In this document: piece after piece, positions 24,729-35,944 of the stretch
Numbering within the stretch: the first letter of the stretch is position 1
Layout: every line of letters starts with the position of its first letter
Program-made: the position numbers and the translations under genes
Assembly: GCA_029972225.1 (NCBI GenBank)
Contig: CP124756.1
Span: forward strand, 3,578,001 to 3,642,000
Reading direction: 5' to 3'
Origin: Candidatus Thiothrix putei
GTDB taxonomy: Bacteria; Pseudomonadota; Gammaproteobacteria; Thiotrichales; Thiotrichaceae
Length of the DNA stretch: 64,000 bases
The notes under the pieces: generated by a model
Told to the model about the DNA's origin: nothing
Databases searched by the model: none
Seen by the model: the letters and a program-made list of their open reading frames with translations, nothing else

Positions 24729-25519
24729 GCCTGTTCTCCATCCGCTGCTACTTTGCTGGAATCTTTGCGCAGCATTTCAGCAGCCAAGGCAAGGTAAGCC
24801 AATGCACCTCGTGAACCTTTGTCGTATTCCAGCACAGATAAACCATGGCTGGGCGCTTCTGCCAAGCGGATATTGCGTGGAATAGCGGTATTGTAGACCT
24901 TGTTGCGAAAGAAGGCGTGAATCTGCTCGGATACATCACGCGCCAAATTACTGCGGGGGTCATACATAGTGCGCACTAAGCCCATCACTTGTAATTCAGG
25001 GTTGGCGGTTTGGGTAATACGTTCAATCGTGCCGACCAAAGCGCTTAACCCTTCGAGTGCGTAGTATTCACACTGCATCGGGATAATGACCCCATCAGCA
25101 GCCACGAGAGCGTTCACGGTAAGCATATTGAGAGAAGGCGGGCAGTCAATCAGAATGTAATCGTAAGCCCCGCGCAGTGGCGATAAGGCTTCACGTAAGC
25201 GGTATTCACGGCGCTCGCTGTTCATCAGCTTGACTTCAGCGACCGTCACTTCCGGCGACCCCGGCAACACATGCAGGGAACTGTCAGGCAATTTTTGCAA
25301 AATCTCCGTGACATGGGCTTCGCCTAACAAGACATCTGTCAAGGTGGTTTTCTGACCGTGCTTTTCCAAACCTAAGCCAGTCGTGGCATTGCCTTGCGGG
25401 TCTATATCCACCAACAAAATACGGCGCTTCATCGCTGCTAAAGAGGCGGCTAAATTGACAGTGGTCGTGGTTTTGCCGACGCCGCCCTTTTGATTGGCGA
25501 TGGCGATAACTCGCGTCAT
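24722..25519 (-). CDS. parA: Chromosome partitioning ATPase ParA (Soj)
   Basis: This ParA/MinD-type ATPase has the deviant Walker A 'KGGVGKTTTT' at 11-20, the A' motif 'LLVDIDPQGNAT', and Walker B 'YDYILIDCPPSL'. ParA-ATP dimers coat the nucleoid and draw ParB-parS complexes apart. The 265-aa length without an N-terminal DNA-binding domain marks the chromosomal type. It follows rsmG by 15 bp in the conserved mnmG-rsmG-parA-parB order. Confidence 0.97.
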   Translation of the reverse strand: MTRVIAIANQKGGVGKTTTTVNLAASLAAMKRRILLVDIDPQGNATTGLGLEKHGQKTTLTDVLLGEAHVTEILQKLPDSSLHVLPGSPEVTVAEVKLMNSERREYRLREALSPLRGAYDYILIDCPPSLNMLTVNALVAADGVIIPMQCEYYALEGLSALVGTIERITQTANPELQVMGLVRTMYDPRSNLARDVSEQIHAFFRNKVYNTAIPRNIRLAEAPSHGLSVLEYDKGSRGALAYLALAAEMLRKDSSKVAADGEQAW

Positions 25520-25534
25520 GAAATGATTCTCGCT

Positions 25535-26113
25535 TTATACGTGCTGTAATTCCAACAGATGCCGTTCCGCATCCAGACCGGGTACATGCAGGGTGTGCTG
25601 CGCCATGACCTGCCAGCCGCTGGGCAATTCTGCCAGTTCACTGTCAGGGTAACGCCCCTTCATCGCGTAGAGGATACCATTTTCACAGACATGTTTACCG
25701 GTAAAGGTCACAAAATCCTGTAGGGAGGCGAAAGCCCGACTGATAATCGCGTCAAAACACCCGACAGGCTGCCAGCTTTCAACACGAGTTTGGATCACCG
25801 TCACGTTGGATAAGCCCAATTCCAACACCGCTTGTTGCATGAAACGGGTTTTCTTGCCATTGGTATCCAGCAAAGTGAATTGGCGCTGCGGCTGAATAAT
25901 AGCCAGCGGAATCCCCGGCAACCCTGCCCCGCTGCCCACATCAAGGCACGTCGCACCCCGCAAATAGGGTGCAACACTCAGGCTATCCGCGATATGTAAA
26001 GACTGCATTTCCGCCGGATCACGTACCGCTGTCAGGTTGTAAACTTTGTTCCAGCGTTGCAATAATTGCAGGTAACGGTTGAGCAATTGTTTTTCACACG
26101 CATCCACCTCCAT
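25535..26113 (-). CDS. rsmG: 16S rRNA (guanine527-N7)-methyltransferase
   Basis: It methylates G527 of 16S rRNA using S-adenosylmethionine. The SAM site is 'CLDVGSGAGLPGIPLA' at about 56-71. 'WNKVYNLTAVRDP' and 'HIADSL' before it, and 'SRAFASLQDFV' after it, are family signatures. At 192 aa it is slightly short at the N-terminus compared with E. coli (207 aa). AGG precedes the ATG. It lies 3 bp after mnmG. Confidence 0.95.
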   Translation of the reverse strand: MEVDACEKQLLNRYLQLLQRWNKVYNLTAVRDPAEMQSLHIADSLSVAPYLRGATCLDVGSGAGLPGIPLAIIQPQRQFTLLDTNGKKTRFMQQAVLELGLSNVTVIQTRVESWQPVGCFDAIISRAFASLQDFVTFTGKHVCENGILYAMKGRYPDSELAELPSGWQVMAQHTLHVPGLDAERHLLELQHV

Positions 26114-26116
26114 GCT

Positions 26117-27991
26117 TCAACCTGCCTTTTTCAAATGCACCAGCAATAAAGAAATCGCAGCGGGGGTAATACCGGGTGTTCGTGCGGCTTGCCCAACGGT
26201 TGCAGGGCGTTGCATTTGCAATTTCTGGCGGACTTCGTTGGAGAGGCCGCGTACTTGGGTGTAATCCAACCAATCCGGTAAACGGGTTTCTTCGTGGCGA
26301 CGTTGCTTGTCGATTTCCTCGTGCTGGCGCTCAATGTATCCGGCGTATTTGCACTGAATTTCGACTTGTTCCGCCACTTTTTCATCGGTAACGGGGCTAC
26401 CAACCGCTGGCAGACTGGTTAAAGCGGCATAAGTGACGTTAGGACGGCGTAATAAGTCGTGTAACTTGTAATCACGAGACAAAACATCACCGAATACCCG
26501 CTGGCTATCTTCCACGCTGACCGCTGTGGGTTGCAATACCGTGGCACGGAGGCGTTGTTGTTCTTGCTCAATCGCTTCACGCTTAGTGCAAAATGCTTCC
26601 CAGCGTGAGTCATCCACCAAGCCCAGCTCATGCCCTATTTCGGTCAGGCGCAAATCGGCATTGTCTTCACGCAGCAATAAACGGTGTTCGGCGCGGCTGG
26701 TAAACATGCGGTATGGCTCTTTCGTACCCAGCGTGATTAAATCATCGACCAATACACCAAGGTAAGCTTGGTCACGGCGTGGATACCAGCCATCTTTTTC
26801 TTGGGCGTATAAACCGGCGTTCAAACCTGCCAGCAAACCTTGCGCAGCGGCTTCTTCGTAACCCGTCGTGCCGTTAATTTGCCCTGCGAAAAACAAACCC
26901 TGCACCGCTTTGGTTTCCAAGGTGGGCTTGAGATCACGCGGGTCAAAGAAATCGTATTCGATGGCGTAACCGGGGCGGGTGATATGTGCGTTTTCCAAGC
27001 CTGCCATTGAGCGCACCAGAGCGTATTGCACATCAAACGGCAAACTGGTGGAAATGCCGTTGGGGTACACTTCATGCGTGTCTAGCCCTTCGGGTTCAAT
27101 GAAAATCTGGTGGCGGTCTTTGTCGGCAAAGCGTACCACTTTGTCTTCAATCGACGGGCAATAGCGCGGACCAATGCCTTCGATCACGCCGGTATACATT
27201 GGTGAACGGTCTAAACCGCCACGGATAATCTCGTGGGTTTCGGTGTTGGTGTAGGTGATGTAGCACGAAATCTGCGGCGGGTGTTCATCGACACTACCCA
27301 AAAACGAAAATACCGGCGTAGGCGTGTCGCCGGGCTGCTCTTCCAGCTTGCTGAAGTCGATACTGCGGGCATCAATGCGCGGCGGCGTACCCGTTTTTAA
27401 GCGATCAACACGGAACGGCAGTTCGCGTAAACGTTGCGACAACGCAATAGAAGGCGGATCACCGGCACGTCCACCGGCATGATTGCTTAAACCAATGTGG
27501 ATTTTGCCCGCAAGAAACGTTCCTGAGGTTAATACCACCGCACGGGCGGAAAAACTCAAGCCCATTTGGGTACGCACCCCCACGACCTGATCGCCTTCCA
27601 CGAGCAAATCATCCACCGCTTGTTGAAATAGCTGCAAATTGGGCTGATTTTCAACAATGGTGCGAATCGCGGATTTGTAGCGGATGCGGTCTGCTTGGGC
27701 GCGAGTCGCTCGCACTGCCGCACCTTTGCTGGAATTGAGGGTGCGGAATTGGATCCCACCACGGTCAGCGGCGTGCGCCATTGCGCCGCCCATCGCATCG
27801 ACTTCCTTAACCAAATGACCTTTGCCGATACCGCCGATGGCGGGGTTGCAGCTCATTGCACCGATGGTTTCGATGTTGTGGGTCAACAGGAGGGTGCGCT
27901 GCCCCATGCGGGCGGCGGCAAGTGCGGCTTCTGTTCCCGCGTGTCCGCCACCGATCACAATAACATCGTAGGCTTGTGGGTAATGCATCAT
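26117..27991 (-). CDS. mnmG: tRNA uridine-5-carboxymethylaminomethyl modification enzyme MnmG (GidA)
   Basis: This FAD enzyme works with MnmE to install cmnm5 on the wobble uridine of several tRNAs. The Rossmann motif '[21 protein letters not shown]' starts near residue 9, '[21 protein letters not shown]' follows, and '[12 protein letters not shown]' and '[17 protein letters not shown]' are diagnostic. ATG at 27991 with AAGGAG upstream is chosen (624 aa); a longer frame would start inside bioB. MnmE is not in the window. Confidence 0.97.
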   Translation of the reverse strand: MMHYPQAYDVIVIGGGHAGTEAALAAARMGQRTLLLTHNIETIGAMSCNPAIGGIGKGHLVKEVDAMGGAMAHAADRGGIQFRTLNSSKGAAVRATRAQADRIRYKSAIRTIVENQPNLQLFQQAVDDLLVEGDQVVGVRTQMGLSFSARAVVLTSGTFLAGKIHIGLSNHAGGRAGDPPSIALSQRLRELPFRVDRLKTGTPPRIDARSIDFSKLEEQPGDTPTPVFSFLGSVDEHPPQISCYITYTNTETHEIIRGGLDRSPMYTGVIEGIGPRYCPSIEDKVVRFADKDRHQIFIEPEGLDTHEVYPNGISTSLPFDVQYALVRSMAGLENAHITRPGYAIEYDFFDPRDLKPTLETKAVQGLFFAGQINGTTGYEEAAAQGLLAGLNAGLYAQEKDGWYPRRDQAYLGVLVDDLITLGTKEPYRMFTSRAEHRLLLREDNADLRLTEIGHELGLVDDSRWEAFCTKREAIEQEQQRLRATVLQPTAVSVEDSQRVFGDVLSRDYKLHDLLRRPNVTYAALTSLPAVGSPVTDEKVAEQVEIQCKYAGYIERQHEEIDKQRRHEETRLPDWLDYTQVRGLSNEVRQKLQMQRPATVGQAARTPGITPAAISLLLVHLKKAG

Positions 27992-27998
27992 GCGCTCC

Positions 27999-28970
27999 TT
28001 ACATGTGAACGCTGCCAGCCTGTCCTGCTTCCGCCTGAATCCCCAAGCGTGCAAACAGTTGCTGGTCGTGGCTTTCGCCGGGATTTTCCGTGGTCAACAG
28101 TTTGTCACCGTAAAATATCGAATTTGCACCCGCAAAGAAGCACCATGCCTGCATTTCATCGGTCATCTCGGCGCGACCAGCCGATAAACGAACGTAAGAT
28201 TTCGGCATCATAATACGAGCTGCCGCGACAGTACGGATGAACTCAAATGGATCAAGTTTTTCCACTCCAGCCAATGGCGTGCCTTCGATTTTAACCAAAT
28301 CGTTAATAGGCACAGATTCGGGGTGGAATTTCATATTAGCCAGTTGCTGTAACAGACGCGCCCGATCCTGACGGGTTTCACCCATGCCTAAAATACCACC
28401 CGAACACACATTGATACCCGCATTACGCACGTGCTCTAGCGTATTCAAACGGTCTTGGAAGGTGCGGGTAGAAATCACATTACCGTAAAATTCCGGCGAG
28501 GTATCGAGGTTATGATTGTAATAATCCAACCCAGCATTTTTGAGACGATCTGCCTGACGGTCAGTCAACATGCCCAACGTAACGCAGGTTTCCATCCCTA
28601 AGCCTTTGACCGCCTGCACCATTTCGATGACACGCTCAAGGTTCTTGTCGGTAGGATTGCGCCACGCAGCCCCCATGCAAAAACGGGTTGCCCCCTGTGT
28701 TTGCGCGGTTTTGGCGGAGTCGATGACCTCTTGCAACGGCAACAACGTTTCACGTTCCAGCGAAGTGTCGTGTTTCGCACTTTGCGAACAATAGCCACAA
28801 TCTTCCGGGCAAGCACCCGTCTTAATGCTCAGCAAAGTACTCACTTGCACCTGATTCACGGGGAAATTTTCCCGGTGTACTTGATGTGCGGTAAACATCA
28901 AATCACTGAAGGGCATAGCTAACAAGGCGTTGATTTCTTCGATGCGCCAATCATGACGTAATTCAGGCAT
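27999..28970 (-). CDS. bioB: Biotin synthase
   Basis: This radical-SAM enzyme inserts sulfur into dethiobiotin. The cluster motif '[11 protein letters not shown]' is near residue 53, followed by '[12 protein letters not shown]', 'TLGMLT', '[20 protein letters not shown]' and '[11 protein letters not shown]', which contain ligands of the auxiliary 2Fe-2S cluster. The length of 323 aa is normal. The other bio genes are absent. It sits unusually just before mnmG, 7 bp upstream of its start, with the mnmG ribosome site lying at the bioB stop. Confidence 0.97.
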   Translation of the reverse strand: MPELRHDWRIEEINALLAMPFSDLMFTAHQVHRENFPVNQVQVSTLLSIKTGACPEDCGYCSQSAKHDTSLERETLLPLQEVIDSAKTAQTQGATRFCMGAAWRNPTDKNLERVIEMVQAVKGLGMETCVTLGMLTDRQADRLKNAGLDYYNHNLDTSPEFYGNVISTRTFQDRLNTLEHVRNAGINVCSGGILGMGETRQDRARLLQQLANMKFHPESVPINDLVKIEGTPLAGVEKLDPFEFIRTVAAARIMMPKSYVRLSAGRAEMTDEMQAWCFFAGANSIFYGDKLLTTENPGESHDQQLFARLGIQAEAGQAGSVHM

Positions 28971-28980
28971 GTTCCACTCC

Positions 28981-29364
28981 TCAGTGGGATAAGGGCTTAA
29001 CAGTATCTTGCCAAGATTCGCGGTTAATCCGCAGGATTTGGCGAATAGACAACGGCACTAACACCACAACACAGGTAAGCCACAACGCCCACCACCAATT
29101 CACAAAAAAATCACCGGGGGCAAACGTTAAAATCGGTACTAAACCACCCGCCAGACCGTAATAATGGTAGGTAGCAATCTGCGTATAATAGCCTACCCGT
29201 GGGTTAGGATGATGGCGTAGCATTGCATAAACCAAAATCCCAGCCCCGAACCATAAGATAAACACCGGGAATGGAATGAGTACCGCCAACAAATTGCCAT
29301 AATAAAACAACTTAGCAGTTTTACGAGCGCTTTCTGCAGTTACTACTTGTGGATCATTTTGCAT
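28981..29364 (-). CDS. Small integral membrane protein upstream of bioB
   Basis: From the ATG at 29364, with AGGGG upstream, the protein is 127 aa with three membrane segments. They are at about 20-43 ('[29 protein letters not shown]'), 58-75 and 86-108 ('[22 protein letters not shown]'). '[25 protein letters not shown]' between the first two is unusual for its tyrosines. No family can be named with confidence. It lies 10 bp before bioB and probably shares its transcript; a function in biotin metabolism is not implied. Confidence 0.65.
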   Translation of the reverse strand: MQNDPQVVTAESARKTAKLFYYGNLLAVLIPFPVFILWFGAGILVYAMLRHHPNPRVGYYTQIATYHYYGLAGGLVPILTFAPGDFFVNWWWALWLTCVVVLVPLSIRQILRINRESWQDTVKPLSH

Positions 29365-29385
29365 ACTATCCCCTGAAGATGAGAA

Positions 29386-29415
29386 ACGCAAAAAGGCCGA
29401 ACAGTGTCGGCCTTT
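29386..29415 (-). terminator. Terminator of the alpha operon (after rplQ)
   Basis: Nine-base arms AAAGGCCGA and TCGGCCTTT with a six-base loop, followed on the minus strand by TTTTTGCG. It lies 22 bases after the rplQ stop and immediately before the membrane protein-bioB-mnmG series. Confidence 0.8.
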
Positions 29416-29436
29416 GCAGGAAGCTTAAAGCGCTGC

Positions 29437-29820
29437 TTACTCGGCTGCGGCTTGCGCAGCGTCTGCTTCATCAACCAGTGCAACGTAAGCCATTGGCGCA
29501 TTGTCACCCGCACGGAAACCGCACTTGATGATACGCAGATAGCCACCTTGGCGCTCCTTAAAGCGAGGACCAAGATCGTTGAACAACTTGCCAACGACTT
29601 CTTTATCACGCAAACGTGAAAAAGCGATACGGCGGTTGTGAACAGAGTCTTCTTTGGCACGGGTGATCAGTGGCTCTGCTACACGGCGCAATTCTTTCGC
29701 CTTTGGCAGAGTTGTTTTGATCGTCTCGTGACGAAGCAGTGAGTTAGTCAGCGCTTGCAGCAGGGCTTTACGGGCGCTGCTGTCGCGGCTTAATTGACGA
29801 CCAGTATTACGGTGACGCAT
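29437..29820 (-). CDS. rplQ: 50S ribosomal protein L17
   Basis: The 127-aa protein begins '[46 protein letters not shown]', the conserved L17 core, and ends with an Ala/Glu-rich tail. L17 binds 23S rRNA near the exit tunnel. It is the last gene of the alpha operon, 25 bp after rpoA. Confidence 0.97.
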   Translation of the reverse strand: MRHRNTGRQLSRDSSARKALLQALTNSLLRHETIKTTLPKAKELRRVAEPLITRAKEDSVHNRRIAFSRLRDKEVVGKLFNDLGPRFKERQGGYLRIIKCGFRAGDNAPMAYVALVDEADAAQAAAE

Positions 29821-29845
29821 CTTCTATATCCTTCAAAACCCGTGG

Positions 29846-30850
29846 TTAAGCCACTTTGCTGTCACGGTGATCGAGACCTGCCGGAGGCCTGCTATCCAGC
29901 TTAGCGCCCAGTGTCAGACCATGCTGTGCCAGCACATCTTTAATTTCAGTCAAAGACTTTTTGCCCAGATTCGGAGTCTTCAGCAATTCAGTCTCAGTAC
30001 GTTGTACGAGATCACCGATGTAGAACAGGTTCTCTGCTTTCAGGCAGTTAGCTGAACGTACAGTCAGTTCCAGATCGTCAACCGGACGCAACAGAATCGG
30101 GTCAATTTCTGGTTGAGATTCTTCACGGCGAACCGGCTCTTCAATACGTAAATCGAAGAATACTGCCAATTGCTGTTGCAGAATCTGTGCTGCCATCCCA
30201 ATGGATTCTTCCGCGTTAACGGAACCATTGGTCTGGATTTCCAGCACCAGCTTGTCCATGTCAGTACGCTGCTCAACACGAGCGCTATCCACATTGTAGG
30301 CAACACGTGTAATTGGGCTGTAGCTGGCATCCAACACCAAAGTACCTAAAGGCAGTTCGGGTGAATCTGGGCCACGGCGTACCGATGCTGGCTGATAACC
30401 ACGACCACGGGTAATGGTCAGGCTCATTTCCAGATCAGCGTCATCCTTGGTAATGTGTGCAATGACATGATCAGGGTTAATGATGTCCACATCATGATCG
30501 CGCTCAATATCCGCAGCCGTTACAACACCTTTGCCTTTTTTCTTTAAGGTCAAGGTTGCTTCATCACGGGCATTAAGGCGAATCGCCAAGTTTTTGAGAT
30601 TCAACAGAATCTCAACCACATCTTCTTGCACACCTTCAATACTGGTGTATTCGTGTACCACGCCAGTGATCTGCACTTCCGTCACTGCACTGCCCGGAAT
30701 AGAGGACAATAAAATGCGGCGCAAGGCGTTACCCAACGTGTGACCGAAACCACGCTCTAATGGCTCAAGTGTGATGCGATAGGTATTTAAACCCGTCTCC
30801 TGCACATGAACATTGCGTGGTTTCAGCAGTTCTGTTGTTTTCGAGGTCAT
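29846..30850 (-). CDS. rpoA: DNA-directed RNA polymerase subunit alpha
   Basis: This 334-aa protein has an N-terminal dimerisation domain ('[28 protein letters not shown]'), a flexible linker near 235-250, and the alpha-CTD ('[34 protein letters not shown]'), which binds UP-elements and activators. It dimerises to start core polymerase assembly. Position between rpsD and rplQ is canonical. Confidence 0.98.
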   Translation of the reverse strand: MTSKTTELLKPRNVHVQETGLNTYRITLEPLERGFGHTLGNALRRILLSSIPGSAVTEVQITGVVHEYTSIEGVQEDVVEILLNLKNLAIRLNARDEATLTLKKKGKGVVTAADIERDHDVDIINPDHVIAHITKDDADLEMSLTITRGRGYQPASVRRGPDSPELPLGTLVLDASYSPITRVAYNVDSARVEQRTDMDKLVLEIQTNGSVNAEESIGMAAQILQQQLAVFFDLRIEEPVRREESQPEIDPILLRPVDDLELTVRSANCLKAENLFYIGDLVQRTETELLKTPNLGKKSLTEIKDVLAQHGLTLGAKLDSRPPAGLDHRDSKVA

Positions 30851-30876
30851 ACTTTTCCTCTCGAACGAGTCAATGA

Positions 30877-31497
30877 TTACTTGGAGTACAATTCCACGAT
30901 CAGTGATTCATTAATTTCGGCTGGCAGATCGCTACGGTCTGGTACAGATTTAAACGTACCAGACAATCCCTTTGCATCAACTTCAACCCAAGATGGGAAG
31001 CCAAGTTGTTCCGCTACAGCGACAGAATCCTGTATACGAGTTTGCTTTTTGGACTTTTCACGAACCGCTACGACATCACCGGCTTTAACCTGGTAGGATG
31101 GGATGTTCACTGACTGACCGTTAACAGTAATAGCTTTGTGGCTAACCAATTGACGGGATTCAGCGCGGGTAGAACCGTAACCCATGCGGTAAACGACGTT
31201 ATCAAGACGGCATTCCAGCAGTTTCAACAGGTTTTCACCTGTGGAACCCTTGCGGCGTGCAGACTCTTTAAAGTAGTTGCTGAACTGACGCTCTAGAACA
31301 CCGTACATGCGGCGAACTTTTTGCTTTTCACGTAACTGAACACCGTAATCAGACAAGCGTGCTTTGTTCTCGCCGTGCTGACCCGGAACTTTGTCCAGTT
31401 TACATTTCTTTTCGAGGGAAACACTGCGGCTTTTCAGAAAAAGGTCAGTGCCTTCGCGTCTGCTCAGTTTGCAGGTAGGGCCAATATAACGTGCCAT
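30877..31497 (-). CDS. rpsD: 30S ribosomal protein S4
   Basis: From the ATG at 31497 the protein is 206 aa, the E. coli length, starting '[20 protein letters not shown]'. The S4 RNA-binding fold '[32 protein letters not shown]' is present. S4 nucleates 30S assembly and in E. coli represses the alpha operon. GGAG lies upstream; the longer frame would extend into rpsK's spacer. Confidence 0.97.
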   Translation of the reverse strand: MARYIGPTCKLSRREGTDLFLKSRSVSLEKKCKLDKVPGQHGENKARLSDYGVQLREKQKVRRMYGVLERQFSNYFKESARRKGSTGENLLKLLECRLDNVVYRMGYGSTRAESRQLVSHKAITVNGQSVNIPSYQVKAGDVVAVREKSKKQTRIQDSVAVAEQLGFPSWVEVDAKGLSGTFKSVPDRSDLPAEINESLIVELYSK

Positions 31498-31508
31498 ATG
31501 ACTATCTC

Positions 31509-31913
31509 CTACACACGACGTTTCTTTGGTGGACGGCAACCGTTATGCGGAATCGGCGTTACATCCACAATGCTGTTAATTCTGTAGCCAACGCTGTTCA
31601 AAGCGCGTACCGCAGATTCACGACCAGGCCCTGGACCTTTGACTTCTACGTCAAGGTTTTTCAAACCGTAATCCTTGGCTGCGTTACCCGCACGTTCAGC
31701 AGCAACTTGCGCCGCAAACGGGGTGCTTTTACGTGAACCACGGAAACCAGAGCCACCAGAAGTAGCCCATGCCAGTGCGTTGCCTTGGCGATCGGTGATA
31801 GTCACAATAGTGTTATTAAAGGATGCATGGACGTGTGCAACACCGTCAGTGACAGTTTTCTTGACCTTCTTACGAAGGTTAACAGTTGCACCTTTTCTAG
31901 GCTGTCTTGCCAT
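31509..31913 (-). CDS. rpsK: 30S ribosomal protein S11
   Basis: The 134-aa protein carries '[46 protein letters not shown]' and ends '[17 protein letters not shown]', the conserved S11 tail. It forms part of the platform and mRNA exit site. A basic N-terminal extension '[18 protein letters not shown]' is normal. It is the second S-protein gene of the alpha operon, between rpsM and rpsD. Confidence 0.97.
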   Translation of the reverse strand: MARQPRKGATVNLRKKVKKTVTDGVAHVHASFNNTIVTITDRQGNALAWATSGGSGFRGSRKSTPFAAQVAAERAGNAAKDYGLKNLDVEVKGPGPGRESAVRALNSVGYRINSIVDVTPIPHNGCRPPKKRRV

Positions 31914-31939
31914 TACTTACTCTACCTGCAATCTATGTA

Positions 31940-32296
31940 TTATTTGCGAATAGGACGACGCGGGCCTTTACGGGTACGCGCGTTAGTCTTGGTACGCTGA
32001 CCGCGCATCGGCAGGCCACGTCTGTGGCGGATGCCACGATAGCAACCCATATCCATCAAACGTTTGATCGACATGGAAACTTCACGACGCAAGTCACCTT
32101 CAACTAGGAGTTTACCTACTTCAAGACGCAAACGTTCAACTTGATCTTCACTGAGGTCACGGATTTTAGTGCTTGGCACCACATCCGCCGCCTTACAAAT
32201 ATCAGCAGCACGAGGACGACCCACACCATAAATAGCGGTCAAACCGATCACTACGTGCTTACCAACAGGAAGATTGATACCCGCAATACGAGCCAT
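31940..32296 (-). CDS. rpsM: 30S ribosomal protein S13
   Basis: This 118-aa protein begins '[30 protein letters not shown]' and ends with the basic tail '[21 protein letters not shown]' that contacts P-site tRNA. It is the first gene of the alpha operon proper, after rpmJ, with a 75-bp gap to rpmJ. Confidence 0.97.
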   Translation of the reverse strand: MARIAGINLPVGKHVVIGLTAIYGVGRPRAADICKAADVVPSTKIRDLSEDQVERLRLEVGKLLVEGDLRREVSMSIKRLMDMGCYRGIRHRRGLPMRGQRTKTNARTRKGPRRPIRK

Positions 32297-32371
32297 TAAA
32301 ATCTCTCCAGACTACCGGGAAAACGGGCGATTGTGCCAGAACCCCTTTTAATTATCAACCCAAATCGGCTC

Positions 32372-32485
32372 TTAACCTTGGCGCTGTTTGTGGCGCGGGT
32401 CAGAACAGATAATGCGAACCACACCGTTTCTGCGGATAACCCGACAGTTACGGCACAATTTTTTAACTGAAGCTCGAACCTTCAT
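32372..32485 (-). CDS. rpmJ: 50S ribosomal protein L36
   Basis: A 37-codon frame encodes a protein starting '[20 protein letters not shown]' and ending 'DPRHKQRQG'. It has the zinc-ribbon Cys-x2-Cys plus later Cys and His typical of L36 (the zinc-binding, non-paralogue form). It lies between secY and rpsM, its standard place. The zinc ligands are all kept. Confidence 0.96.
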   Translation of the reverse strand: MKVRASVKKLCRNCRVIRRNGVVRIICSDPRHKQRQG

Positions 32486-32512
32486 GATAAAAACCTCTCG
32501 AAAGTGATCAGA

Positions 32513-33862
32513 TCAGCGCACTGTGCTGGGGCGTGCCTGCGCTTTGAAATTGGCCTTTTTCATCAGACCTTCGTATTGGTGTGACATCATGTGTGCTTGC
32601 AACTGAGACAAGAAATCCATGACTACAACCACGATGATCAGCAGTGAAGTTCCCCCAAAGTAGAAAGGAACATTCCAGCCCAAAATCAGAAATTCAGGCA
32701 ACAGACAGACCAATGTAATGTAGATAGCGCCGACTGCTGTCAAGCGAGTCATAACACCATCAATGTATTTAGATGTTTGTTCACCCGGCCTAATACCCGG
32801 AATGAAAGCACCTGCTTTTTTCAAATTATCAGCAGTTTCACGCGAGTTGAATACTAGAGCTGTATAAAAGAAGCAGAAGAATACAATAGCAGTGGCATAA
32901 AGCAAGACATAAACGGGTTCACCAGGCTTTAACATATCAAAAAAGCCTTTTAACCACCCCATACCCTCGGCATTACCAAACCACTGCCCAAGTGTTGCTG
33001 GAAACAAAATAATACTAGAAGCGAAAATTGGCGGGATAACCCCTGCCATATTCAGCTTCAAAGGCAAGTGACTAGACTGCCCCATCATCATTTTGCGACC
33101 TTGTTGACGATTAGCGTAGTTCACTGTAATGCGCCGCTGACCACGCTCCACAAAAATCACGAATGCTGTGACAGCCAACACTAACAACAACAAACCAATA
33201 ACAAACAGGGAGTGCAATTCGCCGGTATTCACCAGCTCTAATGTGCCACCAATAGCAGCAGGTAAACCCGCAACGATGCCCGCAAAAATAATCAAGGAAA
33301 TACCGTTACCAATACCACGTTCGGTAATCTGCTCACCTAACCACATTAAGAAAAGCGTGCCTGTCACCAAGGTAACAACCGTCGTAATTGTGAAACCAAT
33401 GCCTGGATTCAAAGCAATGGTTTGACCATTGCCTGCGTCAGTACCACCTAAAGCAATCGCCACACCGAAGCTTTGGAACAAAGCCAAAACCACCGTGCCG
33501 TAGCGCGTATATTGCGTAATTTTACGGCGACCAGACTCACCTTCTTTCTTAATTTGCTCCAGTGCAGGAACAACCGTCGCCATCAACTGCATAATGATGG
33601 AAGCTGAGATATACGGCATAATCCCCAGTGCAAATACGCTCAGGCGCTCTAATGCGCCACCTGAAAACATATTAAAAACGCCGAGAATTGTACCATTATT
33701 CTGGTCAAAAAATTGCGCCATAGCCGCAGGATTTACACCAGGAACAGGAATATAGGTACCAATGCGGTAAACGATCAACGCCAGCAGCACAAAAACTAGC
33801 CGCTGGCGGATTTCAACCATGTTTCCAAAGCCCCCAAGGGAACCTGTAGGGTTCTTGCGCAT
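32513..33862 (-). CDS. secY: Protein translocase subunit SecY
   Basis: This 449-aa, ten-helix membrane protein forms the Sec channel. '[13 protein letters not shown]' in helix 1, '[29 protein letters not shown]' around the plug and helix 2, '[35 protein letters not shown]' and the cytoplasmic loop '[26 protein letters not shown]' are hallmarks. SecE is encoded at 58741-59136. It follows rplO by 12 bp, as in the spc operon of E. coli. Confidence 0.98.
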   Translation of the reverse strand: MRKNPTGSLGGFGNMVEIRQRLVFVLLALIVYRIGTYIPVPGVNPAAMAQFFDQNNGTILGVFNMFSGGALERLSVFALGIMPYISASIIMQLMATVVPALEQIKKEGESGRRKITQYTRYGTVVLALFQSFGVAIALGGTDAGNGQTIALNPGIGFTITTVVTLVTGTLFLMWLGEQITERGIGNGISLIIFAGIVAGLPAAIGGTLELVNTGELHSLFVIGLLLLVLAVTAFVIFVERGQRRITVNYANRQQGRKMMMGQSSHLPLKLNMAGVIPPIFASSIILFPATLGQWFGNAEGMGWLKGFFDMLKPGEPVYVLLYATAIVFFCFFYTALVFNSRETADNLKKAGAFIPGIRPGEQTSKYIDGVMTRLTAVGAIYITLVCLLPEFLILGWNVPFYFGGTSLLIIVVVVMDFLSQLQAHMMSHQYEGLMKKANFKAQARPSTVR

Positions 33863-33874
33863 ATTTTTTATCCG

Positions 33875-34312
33875 TTATTCTTCGATTTTGCCGCCTGCGG
33901 CTTCGATCGCGGCACGTGCACCCTTCGTCACGCCAACACCCTTTACAGTGACTGCTTTCGCAACTTCACCAGAAAGAATGATTTTAGCTTGCAAGGTACG
34001 TGCATCAACCACATTCGCAGCAATCAGACCAGCCAGATCAATGACATCGCCTTCTACTTGAGCTAATTCGCTCAAACGAACTTCGGCGGTACGTTGACCA
34101 ATACGTGACGTAAAGCCAAACTTAGGCAGACGGCGGTGCATAGGCATCTGACCACCCTCGAAGCCCTTACGGTGATGGAAACCACCTTTACGGGATTTTT
34201 GACCTTTGTGACCACGACCAGCAGTCTTACCCAGACCGGAGCCAATACCACGGCCTACACGAATCCCGTCAGGACGGCTACCCAGTTCAGGTTGTAGCGT
34301 ATTCAATTTCAT
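33875..34312 (-). CDS. rplO: 50S ribosomal protein L15
   Basis: From ATG 34312 the protein is 145 aa, starting '[26 protein letters not shown]' with the glycine- and lysine-rich loop '[17 protein letters not shown]' that threads into 23S rRNA. GAGGAAG precedes this ATG; an in-frame start 15 bases upstream would lie within rpmD. Its ATG immediately follows the rpmD stop. Confidence 0.96.
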   Translation of the reverse strand: MKLNTLQPELGSRPDGIRVGRGIGSGLGKTAGRGHKGQKSRKGGFHHRKGFEGGQMPMHRRLPKFGFTSRIGQRTAEVRLSELAQVEGDVIDLAGLIAANVVDARTLQAKIILSGEVAKAVTVKGVGVTKGARAAIEAAGGKIEE

Positions 34313-34313
34313 C

Positions 34314-34502
34314 TTAAGCTTCCTCAACCTTGAGCATGTAGGAAATCTTGTTGATCATGCCACGGTTTTCAGGGGTATCAGTCACAGTCACGGTATTATG
34401 AATTTTACGGATACCAAGACCACGCGCACACTGCTGATGGGCTTTCAAGCGACCATTCAGACTGCGGTATAGCGTCACTTTAAGTTGTTTCGCGGAAGTC
34501 AT
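34314..34502 (-). CDS. rpmD: 50S ribosomal protein L30
   Basis: This 62-aa protein contains '[57 protein letters not shown]', the complete L30 fold. It sits between rpsE and rplO, the usual spc order, 3 bp after rpsE. Confidence 0.96.
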   Translation of the reverse strand: MTSAKQLKVTLYRSLNGRLKAHQQCARGLGIRKIHNTVTVTDTPENRGMINKISYMLKVEEA

Positions 34503-34505
34503 TGT

Positions 34506-35015
34506 TTACCCCTTAATGTCTGCAACGGCTTTACCACGTTTCGCCGCAATCATTTCAGGTGATTGCATTGAACCCAGTGCAGCGATAGTAGTACGTACTA
34601 CATTGCCTGCATTGCGTGTGCCTTGGCATTTGGACAGTACGTTACGTACACCCGCTACTTCCAAAACCGCACGCATCGCACCACCGGCGATAACGCCTGT
34701 ACCTTCAGAAGCTGGCTGCATGTAAATACGTGCTGCGCCCTGTTCGTATTTGATAGGGTATTGCAATGTACCGTCTACCAAAGAAACTGTCACCATGTTA
34801 CGACGTGCTTGATCCATCGCTTTTTGAATAGCAGCAGGCACTTCACGCGCCTTGCCGTAACCAAAACCCACGCGACCATTACCATCGCCCACTACGGTCA
34901 ACGCAGTGAAACTCATGATACGACCACCTTTAACAGTCTTCGCAACGCGGTTAACTTTAACCAATTTTTCTTGCAAGCCGTCTGACGGTGCTGATGTATG
35001 TTCTGCCTTAGCCAT
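34506..35015 (-). CDS. rpsE: 30S ribosomal protein S5
   Basis: The 169-aa protein has the double-stranded RNA-binding N-terminal domain ('[49 protein letters not shown]') and the C-terminal domain '[29 protein letters not shown]'. S5 helps decoding accuracy. Position between rplR and rpmD is canonical. Confidence 0.97.
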   Translation of the reverse strand: MAKAEHTSAPSDGLQEKLVKVNRVAKTVKGGRIMSFTALTVVGDGNGRVGFGYGKAREVPAAIQKAMDQARRNMVTVSLVDGTLQYPIKYEQGAARIYMQPASEGTGVIAGGAMRAVLEVAGVRNVLSKCQGTRNAGNVVRTTIAALGSMQSPEMIAAKRGKAVADIKG

Positions 35016-35024
35016 GATAAATCC

Positions 35025-35378
35025 TTAAAATTTCAGACCGGCTTCACGAGCGCTATCTGCCAACGCCTTGATGCGACCATGATATTTAAAACCAGAGCGA
35101 TCAAAAGCAACCGCGTCAATACCTTTTGCCAATGCACGCTCAGCAACCAACTTGCCTACTGCGATAGCAGCAGCAACATTGCCGGTGTAATCCAGACCTG
35201 CTTTCAGATCTTTATCCAGCGTGGAAGCTGAAGCCAGCACTTGAGAACCATCAGAAGTCACCACTTGTGCATAGATATGCAGAGAAGTACGGTGAATACT
35301 CAGACGGTTAACACGCAACTCACGCATTTTCATGCGGCTACGCTTACCACGACGGATGCGGGATGTTTTCTTGTCCAT
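35025..35378 (-). CDS. rplR: 50S ribosomal protein L18
   Basis: This 117-aa protein starts '[39 protein letters not shown]' and ends '[26 protein letters not shown]', the L18 pattern. It binds 5S rRNA with L5, which is encoded in the same operon (36673-37215). Confidence 0.97.
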   Translation of the reverse strand: MDKKTSRIRRGKRSRMKMRELRVNRLSIHRTSLHIYAQVVTSDGSQVLASASTLDKDLKAGLDYTGNVAAAIAVGKLVAERALAKGIDAVAFDRSGFKYHGRIKALADSAREAGLKF

Positions 35379-35390
35379 CTTTAGTTCACC

Positions 35391-35930
35391 TTACTTCTTC
35401 TTCTTGGTCTCTTTACGCAGAATCACTTCGTCTGAATACTTCACACCTTTGCCTTTGTAAGGCTCTGGTGGACGGTATGCACGAACTTCTGCTGCAACTT
35501 GACCAACTTTCTGCTTATCGCTACCACGGATCAGGATTTCTGTCTGACTAGGGGTCTCGACCGTAATGCCTTCTGGCATATCGTGTACCACAGGGTGAGA
35601 GAAACCCAAGCTGAGATTCAATTTATTGCCTTGTGCTTGGGCACGATAACCGACCCCAACCAACTGCAATTTTTTCTCAAAGCCTTGGCTAACGCCAATC
35701 ACCATATTGTTTGCCAATGCACGTGTCGTACCTGCCAACGCCCAACCAGCAGAATCGCTGTCACGCTTAGCTTTAAACTTCAGCACATTGTCTTCTTGTG
35801 AAACTTCTACAGCATCATGCACTGCGAAATCAAAAGAGCCTTTGCCGCCTTTGACCTTCAGGCTTTGCCCGCTGATACTGACTTCCACACCCTTGGGTAC
35901 AGTCAGTGCTTTCTTTGCAATTCTAGACAT
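35391..35930 (-). CDS. rplF: 50S ribosomal protein L6
   Basis: The 179-aa protein begins '[22 protein letters not shown]' and has two similar alpha/beta domains. The second ends '[28 protein letters not shown]', near the GTPase-associated centre. It lies between rpsH and rplR. Confidence 0.97.
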   Translation of the reverse strand: MSRIAKKALTVPKGVEVSISGQSLKVKGGKGSFDFAVHDAVEVSQEDNVLKFKAKRDSDSAGWALAGTTRALANNMVIGVSQGFEKKLQLVGVGYRAQAQGNKLNLSLGFSHPVVHDMPEGITVETPSQTEILIRGSDKQKVGQVAAEVRAYRPPEPYKGKGVKYSDEVILRKETKKKK

Positions 35931-35944
35931 TTCAAAGCCCGCCT

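Noticed and set aside
26117-27991. A replication origin near mnmG/rsmG/parAB
   Set aside because: These genes often sit near oriC, but no dnaA, dnaN or rpmH, no DnaA-box cluster and no parS palindrome were seen in the window.
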